Positions 35,920 to 48,573 of a DNA stretch of 64,000 bases are shown here, in pieces (the first letter of the stretch is position 1; each line of letters opens with the position of its first letter). A program made the translations under genes and the position numbers. The notes beneath the pieces are model-generated. The model had not been told where the DNA came from and made no database searches. It was given only the letters and a program-made list of their open reading frames with translations. This DNA is from Chaenocephalus aceratus (taxonomy: Eukaryota; Chordata; Actinopteri; Perciformes; Channichthyidae), in the NCBI GenBank assembly GCA_023974075.1, contig JAMFTG010000525.1:1-64000 (forward strand), in the 5' to 3' direction.

Positions 35920-38628
35920 CAGCAAATACACACTCCACAAGTGGGTCTTCTTCCTATTTTTTCACCACTTAACCGTACCTCTTCACATATACTTCCATCG
36001 TTAAGTTGTGCTTAAAACGGGCAAACTGTGCTCATCCTTTCTTGCAGTTTAAAGTGTGGAAAAAAGATCTAAAAAAGCCCAGAAGGGGTGAATGACAACG
36101 AGGCCCCTGCGCCATAAAGCACCCGATTGAATTATTTACCTCCTCCATAAACATTCCCCCTGCCACCTGAAAGAAAGGGCTTGCTTCCCTGAGTTATGAC
36201 AGTAAACTGGTTTCGGCAGCGGGCCTCTTCAGGAATAATAGGCCTTTAAGGGCTAAGTTATAGCACAGGGAAGATTCTGTGTGACGATTCCCTGACTGTA
36301 CCCCGCTGCTGAGTAACCTGGCATCAGAAAACACAGAGGGGGCTTTCCGGGAGAATAATGGAGTGCTGTTTCATACACTTGTCACAGCTCCTTTTCATTT
36401 TATTTCCAGAACACACCCGATCATTCCTCCCCCGCAAGGGTCAGTTCATAAATATCGGTTCCCTAAGAAGTGCTGCAGCACTAAAAAACGGCACGGAGAT
36501 AAAATATGGATGAGGGTGCTCCAGGTGTGTCAAGTGTGATTTAATGTGAGGAAGGGGACGCGCGCCGAGGAAGAGAAGATTACTGAGGAGAGCACAGACA
36601 GACAGGGCGACCTCTGACCTCTGAATAGCAGCCAGTCAGCTAATACCGCTGAGCTGAACCTCACAAAACAGCCAATGGGCAGACGGCGCCCAAATCCATC
36701 AGCTTTTCTGATCAGGAGGAAGTCAATCTCCCGCCAATCCGTTAGTGTTTGGGGGAGTGAGTGTTTTGGGATATCAGGTGTGAAAGTGTGACAAACTGTG
36801 TGTGCACAGGGTTGTGTGTGCATCCAATGTTACAAATGAGACTGTTGCAACCATGATAAGCAGTATCATTTGTTTGTATTAAAAGCCTGGTGAACAACAT
36901 TATTTTCAACATTTTTCAATCAAGGAAAAAGAAAGTCTCTGCCCACCAAAAGCATGTGATCTGGAAAAGTGTTTTTTTAGTGGAGAATAATCATGTTTTC
37001 ATCTATCATGATGGTAAACGTGAAAAAAAACGGGAATTATTAACATCTGTAAAAAGTTATCAGATATTCAGACGCCTTGGGAAAAAAACAAAACGTAGGC
37101 AGAAAAATTATTATCAAAACTTTGCAGACTGACTTACATGCCATAGTTCTACTGTTACATGGAAACTGAAACTCATAGAAATGATAGAAAAGCCAGAAAG
37201 AATATATACCTAATTGTTTAAGTTGAAAACATTACCACTGGCACTACTACTGGGTCAGCATGTGTCTCATTTGTTTATGCTAATGCCTTGAATGTATCAC
37301 AATTAACCAGACAATGATGTATTGACGTTTCTACACTCGTGGCGTTTTAAGGGCATGTGGTGGTGTGTTTTCCTTTTTGTGAGTGGGTTTGTCCTCCGTT
37401 GGTCACAGAGCCACGGGCCAGGAAATGGGCTTGGAGGGGCTAAGCCGACGGAGCATGAAGGCATCCATAAAGCCCCAAACCGCCTCCTGATACCAGCTAA
37501 TCATTACACATCTTCCCCTCATCTGTTCAGCACGTGTTTTACTGCATCCACCCCCTCTTCGGTGTGACGACTCTGACGAGTGACAGTTTGTGCGTGTGAG
37601 AAAAGAAAGAGTGTGTGTTGCTCTGAGAACTACCTTGCATGACCTCTAAATCTGCTGAGCGCTCACAAAAGGGAACTCTGCTCCCCACCCCTTCCCTCCA
37701 TCTGAATCTCACACAGCAGCGAGGGGGGGGGGGGTTTCTGAGAAAGGGAAGCACTGCCTCTGGATGAAGAGCAGTCACCAGATTCTCCACAGGTGTCACT
37801 CACAGGCGGAGACAAATGTGCCGACCTTTCAACCGGAACACTCAATTCCACCCAAAAAAAGGCTTCTAAATCCCGGAGGTGACACACTTGTTAATGTGCA
37901 TTGCCTCTTAATAAACAGTGACGCAGTAGGAACTTTATTTGTGTGCACAATCCTGATTCACCACAAGCACCTCCACCACAGACAGGGCTCACTGGGCAGC
38001 CACTGAGGCATGCGTGCCCCCCCATAAACCCACAGGTAGTCGTGCATAATTCCACTTCCTGCCCCCAGTAATGGCTTCTGCTGACCTCTGACCCCCCGAG
38101 GCTGAGAGACTGTTTTAAAACATACTTCAGTCCTTCATCACTTCTGAGAACTGCCAATTTCTGCCTCCTGGATGAAACTGAAAGACCTTTAAACCTTTGT
38201 GTTTTCAAAATGAAATCAAGAAAACTTTATATTTTATTGAAGGCAATCTTTTTTAAACTAGTCAAAGAAGAAAGTCTAAAACGTTTTCACAAAGTTTTGC
38301 AAAGGCATAACCGTCAAAACACAGCCTGTCTAAAGTATACTACAAATATTACTGTGAGGTATAAATGTCAAAAGATGTTCACTGTGTAGACTTGCAGCTT
38401 GTCGACATTTAAATAAATGCCCCAATTATATCATCCTAATTTGCATCTAAATATAGGATATGTATACATTAATTACCGGGTGTAAATGTAAGAAAATTAA
38501 TTCTGGGGGAAATAACTCCTTAAAAGTGCAGTACAGTACATGAGCTTCATAGCTTTTGAAATGCCATCTATCGTCACGGTTTATGTTGGATTTTATATAT
38601 GTGTTTATATGCATAACAGCTACACACA
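35920..38628. other. Unique sequence, no gene
   Basis: 36080-36450 is a long non-repetitive stretch with CCATAAAG, GATTGAATTATTTACC, CCTCCATAAAC and AGTTATGACAG motifs, resembling conserved non-coding DNA. ORFs of 60 to 105 codons in 36530-38208 have no recognisable domain. A G run lies near 37723-37734. Confidence 0.45.
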
Positions 38629-38711
38629 CCACACGCGCGCGCGCACACGCGCGCACACACACACGCACGCACGCACACGCACACACACACGCGCACACAC
38701 ACACACACACA
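38624..38711. repeat. (CA/CG)n tract
   Basis: ACACACCACACGCGCGCGCA and onward: mixed CA and CG dinucleotides for about 85 bp, the strongest Z-DNA candidate in the window. Confidence 0.95.
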
Positions 38712-38865
38712 GGGCCGCAGCTGGCTGGAATGACATGTTAAGGATGTGTTAATTCCCCCTCTAAGTTTCCTTATCATGTATGCTGCTTGGCCATTCATTA
38801 ATAGTCCTGTTTTAATTAGCCATTAGTGAACACACTCCCCATGTCAGAGATATGAGATGGGGGGA

Positions 38866-38875
38866 GTGTGTGTGT

Positions 38876-38972
<97 letters not shown>

Positions 38973-39035
38973 TGTGTGTGTGTGTGTGGCATAGAGAGAG
39001 GAGAGTGGGAGTAGGCATATGGCTAGCAAAGGGTA

Positions 39036-39118
<83 letters not shown>
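38866..39118. repeat. Two (TG)n tracts separated by 50 bp
   Basis: 38866-38989 is TG repeat with a few GG interruptions; 39039-39118 is a second, pure tract. The short spacer is purine-rich (GAGAGAGGAGAG). Confidence 0.97.
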
Positions 39119-39267
39119 ACAGCTCCATTCTCCCACTGTGGCGGCAGAACAATTGGCAGGGACACGCTGTTCAGAGGGGCCCCCTCCTCATTATTGGCCC
39201 ACTGCTCACTTGTGAGCTGTATCATTGTACTGCAAGACAATGGCTGCCAGGGGCCCCCACCCGACAT

Positions 39268-39804
<537 letters not shown>

Positions 39805-39900
39805 TCCTCATTTCAAACCTTTATTTAACCAGATTGGTCCCTTGAGATCATACATCTCTTTTTCAAGGGAGACCTGCACAAGTCTTATCTACATATATTA
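39805..39900 (-). mobile_element. Short 3' end of the Rex1/CR1-like LINE
   Basis: TCATTTCAAACCTTTATTTA, TGGTCCCTTGAGATCATACA and TCTTTTTCAAGGGAGACCTG match, with mismatches, the 3' end of the large LINE at 58375-58460 (TTTCAAACCTTTTTCTAGAC; AAGGGAGACTGC). Extreme 5' truncation leaves under 100 bp. Confidence 0.75.
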
Positions 39901-42337
39901 TATCAAAATGCTAAAAATGGACCCTCCAGTATCCATGATGTTGCTGATTAGAGGACTACGGTGGCCTTCAGTGAAAGACAGCCCTATCTAGAGCCAGTGT
40001 GTCCATTCTGAGTAGAAACATGGCAGTGTGATTATACACTAATGTAAACCCAGTTATTTCATCTCTGCTAACAAATCACCTGCATTAAACTCACTGTATC
40101 TTTAAGGTCATCTTCATTTCGGAGCATCATTTGTTACTTAAGTACTTCCTGCTTCTCTTAGAGAACAATCTCAAACTAAAGGGATAATAATGCATAAAAT
40201 ATTTAGGAGCAACTATAGATAAATCACATGGTCCTGGTTGGGTCCAAGGTAAGCCAATGCTCCAATATGGTTTGTCCACCACAGTTTCGCAAGTCACCGA
40301 GGCCTCGACACACGACCTACCCCACTACACTCTACTATTAGAAGATTTGTATACATGGAGATTAATAACATTTGAGCTCAAAAACATAACGATGAACTTA
40401 CAGCAAATGGTTATGGAGAATCTGGAAGAGGAATCTGAGCACCACAGAGGACCCGACTAGAGAGCTGATCCCACTTCAACATACATGGACATTAAATATT
40501 TAAGGACCATATTTGGAAATAAATGAAGCAGCAAGTGTAGCGTTCTTCTGGAACTAATGCCTCATAGCAAAAGCATCAATACTAAACAGAGCAAAGCAAA
40601 AGTGTGAGAAGTTAGGAATAATAGGGAGGTAAAGCAACCAAAGTTTTTGAAAGACAAATATTCCGTTAAAACACAGATCATTCCCATTTATAGGAACGTG
40701 TAGTGCATATACTACCATAGATGCATCAGAACAGGGTGGTAGGGTCTGAGCAAGTCATCCAGGTACTCAAATCTTCAAAGGAAAGTAGAGTCTGTTTGAA
40801 ATGAGGTGATCAGCTGGTAAACTTCAGATCATTGTTCAAGGTTTCTACATACTTTTGGCCATCAACTTATTTGACTAGCCAATCGTCCACATACAGGAGT
40901 TAAATGGCCACGTCATTGTTGTTGCAACCTTTGCACGCACACCACACTCGTGCAGAAAGTTCCTGATGAGCAGAATGAAAGGAGAAAACAACGCCATCGA
41001 TCGCCACACCACATGTATAAATATTAGTGATGAGATGATTGATGATAGGATTTCTAAATCTCTTCGGCAATCGGAGGAAAATTGCATTTGCCTTGCGAGG
41101 GTCCGCCCGCCCGCCATGCTGACGCCCCCCCCTGGGGAACCGCTCGCTGTAGTGGGGGTCAGAGAAAAACTGGGCCAAATCAAAGTGATTAAAGACCTGC
41201 GAATCAATAACGCCTTTATATTAGATTTACTCACCATCCTCGCAGAGTCAGCAGAAAGACGGGGGGGGGGCCGAAATGGACCCAGATCCAACTAAGCGTC
41301 TGCAGATTGGGGGACCGGGATAAATCTTTAGGCTGCCGTCAAGTCTTCGAGGCGTAATAAAATATAAAATCATATTTTAACGGACAGGCGAGATAAGTTG
41401 AGGGCCGCCTTTTGTTTCTGCTGATCTCATGACTCCAGTGTTTTCATGATGAGTAAGGAAAAGTATTACCCAAAACCATCTGTAAAAGGATCCTAATGGG
41501 TAACTTTAGCTGGATGTAGTTGTAGAGTGTGATAGGTGGCGAGTGAACATAATGTCAATAAGTGGATTCATTTAGGACAAGACCAATTGGATGTCTTTAA
41601 ACCACAGAAAACTGTTTTATATGAATATCTTTGAAATAGTCGTTCAAAGTTAAACCCTAAGTTGTTGACTTTTGTTATGGTGTATGTATTCCTCCTTCAC
41701 ATTTAACAGTACATGAGTATGGGAGTTAAACACAGTTATTATTGTCCTGTTTCAAATCACAAGTCAATCTTTTTTTGTACCAACTAAAGACAACAAAGAC
41801 ACAACGAGTGACGATATACTTAATTATATCTCAAATGTACTTATTATAACCCAGATTGGGATCATTATCTAATCCAAACCAAGGAAGGTTTGTTTCATAA
41901 ATCGAGTCGTTCCCTGTGACCATAGAAGTCTACACTGCAAAGAACGTGGTTTTCTAAATAATATGAGAATCTGCCAGTGGAGTGAGATAGTTAGACTTAA
42001 AACAAGCTTCATGACCTCACACAAGCTGCTCCGTTATTCTCAAAACAAGTTCAGGTCAAATCTATGGCTAGATAGGATGGGACTCGGCACAATCAGGAGG
42101 TTTTGCATTGTAGTAGCTTGGAGTGTATGCATGTAACAAGCACAAACTGGCGCTAGAAGGATACGTAAAGCGTCATATTTGAATATGTTCGGACCACTGA
42201 TCAATACATCTTTCCACCTGGCAGCAGATAGAAAGATTTGTGCGGCGATGGAAGTTGAGCAACAGTATGATAGATCATCGTGTTTTGGTCTCTGTCCTGA
42301 AGAGAAAGACCAAGCTTGCGCAATGAAAAATAAAAGA
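39901..42337. other. Mostly unique sequence, no gene
   Basis: 40190-40640 has a degraded coding-like look (several short frames, none with a motif I can name) and may be an old retroelement. 40880-41300 is unique, with CNE-like character and a minus/plus pair of about 130-codon ORFs lacking domains. Nothing here is a supported gene. Confidence 0.45.
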
Positions 42338-42350
42338 ATGTTGTAGAAGA
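42338..42350. repeat. Target-site duplication of short Rex3 copy, left
   Basis: ATGTTGTAGAAGA here and ATGTTGTAGGAGA at 42812-42824, one mismatch, directly flank the element. Confidence 0.85.
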
Positions 42351-42460
42351 TACAAGCGGATACAAGCGGATACAAGCGGATACAAGCGGATACAAGCGGA
42401 TACAAGCGGATACAAGCGGATACAAGCGGATACAAGCGGATACAAGCGGATACAAGCGGC
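42351..42460. repeat. 10-bp tandem array (TACAAGCGGA) x 11 at the 5' end of a Rex3 copy
   Basis: Eleven consecutive decamers, the last running into CCGAGATGGG of Rex3. In the long copy the same site reads GCGGATACAAGTGGCC (9525-9540), a single unit. The array starts on the first base after the target duplication. Confidence 0.97.
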
Positions 42461-42811
42461 CGAGATGGGTTTTCTCCGCAGGGTGGCTGGTGTCTCCCTT
42501 AGGGATAAGGTGAGAAGTTCGGTCATCCGGGAGGGACTCGGAGTTGAGCCGCTCCTCCTTCGCGTCGAAAGGAGCCAGTTGAGGTGGTTCGGGCACCTAG
42601 TTAGGATGCCACCTGGGTGCCTCCCTAGCTGGGAAGAGGTGACCTAGGACCAGGTGGAGGGATTATATCTCTTCGCTGGCCTGGGAGCGCCTTGGGACCC
42701 CCCAGTCAGAGCTGGTTGATGTCGCCAGGGAAAAGAAAGTTTGGGGCTCTCTGCTGGAACTGCTACCCCCGCGACCCGACCACGGATAAGCGGGAGAAGA
42801 TGGATGGATGG
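42351..42811 (+). mobile_element. Strongly 5'-truncated Rex3 copy
   Basis: After the decamer array the sequence follows 9539-9918 of the long Rex3 copy (VAEMGFLRRVAGVSLRDKVR to the end) with about 95% identity by eye and ends GAAGATGGATGGATGGATG. Relative to the long copy it lacks about 22 bp after CTCCCTAG and about 10 bp in the basic RPRGRPRTR codons, which breaks the frame. It encodes only the last part of the RT C-terminus. Confidence 0.95.
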
Positions 42812-42824
42812 ATGTTGTAGGAGA

Positions 42825-45124
42825 GAAAAGCAGCATTCTCAGCAGGACTCTAAAGCTAGAGCTAAAAGCAACAAGTCCACCCCGCCATCTGAGAAATGCA
42901 GTCGAGGCAAACCAACCTCTTACACACATACTGCCATGCTTCCTGGATGGAAACCACTTAAGGATCCACGAAGGTGCCAAAAGCAGGTCCTGATCTAAGA
43001 CCAAACATTGTATCGTCTTCATCATTGGCGGTTCTGAGGCTTCCAACACTGTGCTTGGGACCCCCTGTGGCCCCCCTCAAAAAGCCTACATCTATGATAA
43101 TGGATTTGTGATAGTCGTGCAGCCTAAACTGTGCTGTAACCTGGGCGTAACAGGATGGGGTTTTTTCAGTAATGTCATTTAATAAATTGTAACTAAGTTA
43201 CTGAAACAACTTCTGTTACTAAATCAAATACCAACAAATATCAAGCAATAAACTAAAAACAACGTTTGGCTGAATTGATAATGTATTTATACCCCAAACT
43301 GCATTTAGGTCATGGCAAAGTACATACAATTAAAAGGATCAGGTCATTGACACACATTCTGTCATCTATGATGGTATTCTGTGGGGCTGCGCTCTGGCTT
43401 TATTCTGACCTGAGAAAGGCTCAATCCTGAACCCAGTTTCCGTCTGCAGCTTGAAATGTTCCCCTCTCATTCAATAACTGGCCCCAGCATGGCCCCCCAG
43501 TTAAAGTGGTCTTGAACCGCCATTGGTCTTCATCCCACCTCCACTCTAACAGGCCATATTAAACTAACTGAGAAGAATCACATGTACGAGAGAGAGAACG
43601 TGTAAATGTGTTTGTTTCACACACAAACACCAGTGAGCACCAATTAGTAAATAAATAGCTTTTCTGGTGACAATAAGTTGAACGCCTGAGCATGTGCACA
43701 CACAGTTGCGCCGTTATCCCTTATCTCCATGGAGACAACATCCCCCCCCCTCCCCAACCAGTGTTTGTCTCACAGTAAATCTAAATTGGCGAGTGCAGTT
43801 AACCCCTCTGACTCTCTGGATCTCTGCAGCAGACGATGAGAGAGAAATACAATCAATGTGAGAAAGAAGAAGAAGAAGAGCGGAGGACAGGAGGGTGGGG
43901 GGGGGAAGAAAAGGCAGTGGGACGTGTTAGCACATAACAGAGCCAGGGGTCACGCAGAAGCCACATGTTTTTGTTTGTGTTGCGCTGAAGATAAAGTTAG
44001 TACGTGTTTTCAGGAAATGGAGGTTATTTGGTACCAATCTTCAATGTGTTCTGGATTGAATGGCGATGTATGTGTGGGAGTATGCTGGGCGAGGACTCCA
44101 ATCTGTTTACGGCTCTGATTGGAATTACACAATCAATTACCACCCCCTGCCGTGGCCCCAAATGAGGCAGCCCAAAGACAGGGGAATTGGTTAAATGTTA
44201 TTGTTGGGAGGCCATTATCCAACAATCGGGGTGGTTAATGCAAGAAAATGACATTCATTAAAAAGACTCGACGGGGGGGCTCCCAGGGGCCAGGCTGCAG
44301 CTGACCCTCATTCACCGCCGGGGCTTTGTGGGTCCTCGTCCACTGTGGGGAGGGGGGGAGATCATGTCAAAGGCACAAAATGCTGCTCTTTTGTCACTGA
44401 GTGGCCTTCAGTCTCTCTTTGCAAGTGTGTGTGACCGAGAGAATACCTGCGACTGGGAGTGTGAATGTTTTTGTGTGGAGAAAAAAAAGCGATAATTACA
44501 TCATTCTGTGAATTAGACGAGTAGAGAGTGATTGAAGCGTCCCCCCCCATCGCCCAATGGATGCACATGTAATCCTGCCAGTAATGAGGCAGCACCAGAA
44601 TCATACTCCACACACACTTAGTCCTATCATGTATATCATCAAAATGTTTAGCACTTCCCAGCTAGCGACGGTGATATCATCTATCTATCAAAAGCCCAAA
44701 AGTCAAAAGTAAAGTGCAGCCCACAGAGAGAGACACGCCATTATTTTTAACACAGGATCCCTGCGAGAGATTATTTTCGCAACTTCCACCGACGCAAATG
44801 TAAAAAAAAAGAGGCTCTCTTTTGTCTTGTTCTATTCAGAGAGTAGCGGATAGGACGGCGGGTCAGTGAGAAGAAGACAGCCGTGGCCTTGTTATTTCTG
44901 TTCATCCTACAGGAAACAAGACGTTTGTGACGGAGAAATGGGTTCGTTATGGAAAAGAGAAGCAATGTAGCAACACAGAGGGAAATAATAACCACATCGG
45001 GGAGAAGCACAAAGAACTCAAGTCGTGCCCTAAAAGCCTTTTGGGATGAATCGATCCTTCGACATAGCGATAGGGATGATCAGTGACGTCAGGAAGTCAT
45101 CTCGTCAGAAGTTCGGACTCAGAT
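42825..45124. other. Unique sequence with a CNE-like patch, no gene
   Basis: 44110-44320 is non-repetitive with ATTGGAATTACACAATCAAT, CCATTATCCAACAATCGG, TTAATGC and CATTCATTAAAAAG motifs, reminiscent of conserved non-coding DNA. A G run and GAAGAAGAAG tract occur near 43865-43905. No ORF shows a domain. Confidence 0.45.
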
Positions 45125-45440
45125 CAACATCAGATTCCTTTATGTGTCCCGCAACGTGGACATGTACATGATTACAACAGCAGAAGTATAGTGCAGATAA
45201 AGCAAAGATACACAATAGTAAGTAACCATGTTAAAATAACTAAGTAGTATATTTAAAAAGTGACCTTATGAAATGATAGAAGTGGCTGGTACTGTTTACA
45301 GCTTGTAAAGAAATTGAAAGAAAAATAAAGCTCAAATTGCACGAGGGTATATTGCACAACGTTTTATATTTACAGGCAGTAAATAGGTTCCTGGAAAGAT
45401 TATTGGCATGATGATTCAATAAAAGATACGTTCAGAAACG
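45125..45440 (-). mobile_element. 3' UTR fragment of a Rex1-type LINE
   Basis: ATCAGATTCCTTTATGTGTC, then CCGCAACGTGGACATGTACA and TGATTACAACAGCAGAAGTA resembles the complement of a Rex1-type 3' end. Further in, GTGGCTGGTACTGTTTACAG and TTGCACAACGTTTTAT also fit such UTRs. No coding part. Confidence 0.55.
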
Positions 45441-46071
45441 ATTGACTGTGTCTCTAAAGGTTGTTGTCACCCCCATTGCATGAGCAGTCTCATTTAGAGA
45501 CCCCTTTAAAGATGGCCACACCTTGACCTTTTTTCATGTCCCCTTCTGCATGCTGTGTTTGAATTTCACGGCGGCTTTTGTCTACGAGGGGCACGTGACT
45601 GACTTCCGATTAGCGCTGATAGCTGTTGCAGATAACCGAGACAAGAGGAGCCACAGGAGAGCGGATCCCAGCGAGGACTGAATCAATTTGGCTCACTCGC
45701 CAGGTCTGTGGCTTATTGAACACACAGATTGACCCTCCTAAAGGCGGCTGTTACCTCAAAGCCCAAACAGTGACCTTTGACACCTGACCATCTGCTGTCT
45801 CCTCGGGGAAGAACAAGTGGAGAATGTTGGGTTTGGCAGGAAAAGTACAGATAAAGGGATCAAATGGAACCCTGATACAGGAATAACAAAGCAATAGTTT
45901 AATGAATCAGTTCCTCACCAGAGAGAGGCGAGGTAATGATCACAGGCACCTGCTATGGCAAAGAACAGGTGGAGCTATAGCGTGTGTAATCTCACATCTC
46001 CACGGATATTATAGGGATGTGTGTGTGCGTGGGTGTGAGTGTGCGTCGGGTTCCATCTCTGTGCCAAGATG

Positions 46072-46109
<38 letters not shown>

Positions 46110-46948
46110 GGTGGAGAGTTAAGCCTCTGATTGAGAAACAAGCCACAGTAGCAACATGCCTCGCTGTTCCCCCCCCCTCCCTCAGCATCTGTCTTGAGCA
46201 GCGTGGGGGCCTCTGTGCATATGGGGGGGGGGGGGGGGGGGGGAGGAAGCCACAGCGAGGCGGCTTCATCTTCTCATTATTTGGGAGGCAGCGTTGGAGT
46301 AAAAAAAAGAAATCCTCTCCCCTCTCTCTCTCCCTCCTCTCGTCTCAGTGTGAGTTTCTTCTTTTTTTGTCTTCTTCCACCGTCTGCGAGTCAGCGCCGG
46401 GTCATATCTCAACACGACGTGCTCTGCTGTGAGTTTAGCACCAGACACGCCAGCTCCCAGCACCCCCCCCCCATCTTCCTCTACACACACACACACACTT
46501 TCTTTGAGACACACTGCGCACTGCGCTGTCAAAACACCGGAGGTAGATGAGGCGGAGAGTCGAAAACGGAGGAGCTGTCCTGAATGTTGGAAAAGCTCTT
46601 CACTGTGAAGAGTGGGAACAAGAGATTCCCCATCTAACCATTTCAATTTTCTTTTTAAATGAGTACAACTGTATGAAATCTTAGGAGAGGGTGGCGTTTT
46701 ATAGGCAAGTTATGATGTGTTTAATACTCATTTAGCGTAAAAAATGGCTAAGGGAGGCTAACGGACAGCCATTGCTACTGATATCATGTCTCTTTAGCTG
46801 TAATGATTGGTAATACATGTGCAAAATGAAGTCAAAGTGATCAGCTCCATATTTCTGGCTTTGATGGGTGGTCTTTCCTCCAGTTTCACTCTGTCCAGAG
46901 TCGGATTTTGTGTGTGAAGTTTGGAATGAGTACTTTGCTTCTGCCTCG
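45441..46948. other. No gene; low-complexity tracts
   Basis: Holds a (TG)n tract (46074-46107), a run of 21 G at 46223-46243, pyrimidine-rich CTCTCTCTCC sequence near 46320, and a short CA tract near 46484. A 176-codon ORF (45902-46432) runs through these repeats and is not a gene. Confidence 0.55.
46074..46107. repeat. (TG)n microsatellite
   Basis: About 34 bp of TG. Confidence 0.95.
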
Positions 46949-46969
46949 TTAGGGTTAGGGTTAGGGTTA
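46949..46969. repeat. Interstitial telomere-like repeat (TTAGGG)3
   Basis: Three and a half perfect copies of TTAGGG, 47 bp left of the Tc1 element. The same motif recurs inside that element. Confidence 0.9.
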
Positions 46970-47015
46970 CACCTTATTCCCAAGACAGCCATGCTTAATC
47001 GACAAATACTATATA

Positions 47016-47587
47016 CACTGAACAAAAATATAAATGCAACACTTTTGTTTTGCTCCCATTTCTCATGAGATGAACTCAAAGATCTAAAACATTTTCTATA
47101 CAGTATACACAAAATAACCATTTGTCTCAAATATTGTTCACAAATCTGAACAAATCTGTGATAGTGAGCACTTCTCCTTTGCCGAGAGAATCCATCCCAC
47201 CTCACAGGTGTGGCATATCAAGATGCTGGTTAGACAGCATGATTATTGCACAGGTGTGCCTTAGGCTGGCCACAATAAAAGGCCACCCTGAAACGTGCAG
47301 TTTTGCTTTATTGAGGGGGTCTGGGGGGGTCCGAAAACCAGTCAGTATCTGGTGTGAGGGGTAGGGTTAGGGTAATGTTGTGAATCGAGTGGCCCATGGT
47401 GGTGGTGGGGTTATGGTATGGGCAGGCGTATGTTATGGACGACGAACACAGGCCACTCGATTCACAACATTACCCTAACCCTATATATATATATATTGTG
47501 TATATAGAAAATGTTTTAGATCTTTGAGTTCATCTCATGAAAAATGGGAGCAAAAACAAAAGTGTTGCATTTTATTTTTGTTCAGTG
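47016..47587 (+). mobile_element. Tc1/mariner deletion derivative with a rearranged core
   Basis: Starts CACTGAACAAAAATATAAAT and ends TTTTATTTTTGTTCAGTG, flanked by TA on both sides (47014-47015, 47588-47589), the Tc1/mariner target. Terminal inverted repeats run about 90 bp (CAACACTTTTGTTTTGCTCC; CTCATGAGATGAACTCAAAG). Most of the transposase is deleted. What remains of coding, at 47373-47452 plus strand, translates to NVVNRVAHGGGGVMVWAGVC then YGRRTQ, a conserved Tc1 catalytic-core stretch. It is followed by an inverted copy of its own beginning. Confidence 0.92.
47362..47483. repeat. Perfect 33-bp inverted repeat ending in telomere-like motifs
   Basis: Arm 47362-47394 (TAGGGTTAGGGTAATGTTGT and onward to GGCC) is exactly complementary to 47451-47483, with a 56-bp loop of transposase sequence. 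The outer part of each arm is TAGGGTTAGGG; the inner part is native transposase on the left and an inverted copy on the right. Confidence 0.97.
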
Positions 47588-47589
47588 TA

Positions 47590-48061
47590 GTTCATGTATG
47601 TATGTTATAGAATGATAGAAGTCTACATCTTTGAAGTCCTAATTTAGGCCTATTTTCATGCACAACTTTTGTCTCTAGTCCACCTTTTTACTTCAATTTG
47701 CTAATCTTGATAACCACACATGACCTGTCCTCATATTAGCGGTAAAAAACCTCAATTTCACAGAATACAATCAGACAGAAAAGAGCCTCCTGAGTGTTTG
47801 CAAGTGAAGGTTGAAGAACTCTGAGTGTCCTTGAAAAGGTAGACCAGTCTATAAATAGCCGTGGACGGTGAATGTGTGTGAGGCAGGATGGGTACACAGA
47901 CAACATGTTGTGTTTTATGCCAATAAGAGCGGCGCTTGTCTGAAGCCTTCCGCTATGCACAATTCCTCCTAGATTCAGGGTTATGGAACAATTGCTGATG
48001 TTTTTCCAGAAATAATGGAAGGGATTTGACTCGGCTACATTCAGTTAACCAAGAGCTGAAC
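47590..48061. other. Unique spacer
   Basis: No gene seen between the Tc1 derivative and the split TTAA MITE. Confidence 0.5.
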
Positions 48062-48436
48062 TTAAAGGTCACCTATTATGAAAAATCCACTTGTTCTTTT
48101 ATACATAACTATGTGTCCCCTCTGTGTTAAGAGATTCTGAAAATATCAGGAAGAAAGTCCTCTCTCTGTTTGTCCTGATCCATCTATATAATGGATATGG
48201 GTGCCAATTAGACAGGGATCTTTCGAGAAGATGGACGCTGGCGCTGCTTGTTCGCCGCTTTCTCCTCGCTAGCTCCAGTTTAAGTTGTTTTGTGGTTGTT
48301 GTTGTTGTTGTTGTTGTTGTTACCTTTCAACGACTAACTTTTATATTTAGCTGACTGTATCCCTTCCTCTACCATTGCTACTGTGAAGTATCTCCCGGAC
48401 AGCCTTTCAGCTATCCCGGTGCGGTTAGCCCTAGTG

Positions 48437-48573
48437 CAGCTGCCTCCACAGCTAGCCGGCTAGGACAGCTGCCTCCACAGCTAGTCGGCTAGGACAGCTG
48501 CCTCCACAGCTAGCCGGCTAGGACAGCTGCCTCCACAGCTAGCCGGCTAGGACAGCTGCCTCCACAGTTAGCC
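48437..48573. repeat. 29-bp tandem repeat in the LINE 5' UTR, 4.7 copies
   Basis: Unit CAGCTGCCTCCACAGCTAGC plus CGGCTAGGA, starting at 48437, 48466, 48495, 48524 and a partial at 48553. Copies differ by single bases. Each unit carries a CAGCTG E-box and a GCTAGC palindrome. Confidence 0.95.

Noticed and set aside
45902..46432. 176-codon ORF
   Set aside because: Crosses a TG tract, a 21-G run and pyrimidine-rich DNA; no domain.
46949..46969. Chromosome end
   Set aside because: Only 3.5 TTAGGG copies, flanked on both sides by ordinary sequence; an interstitial repeat.
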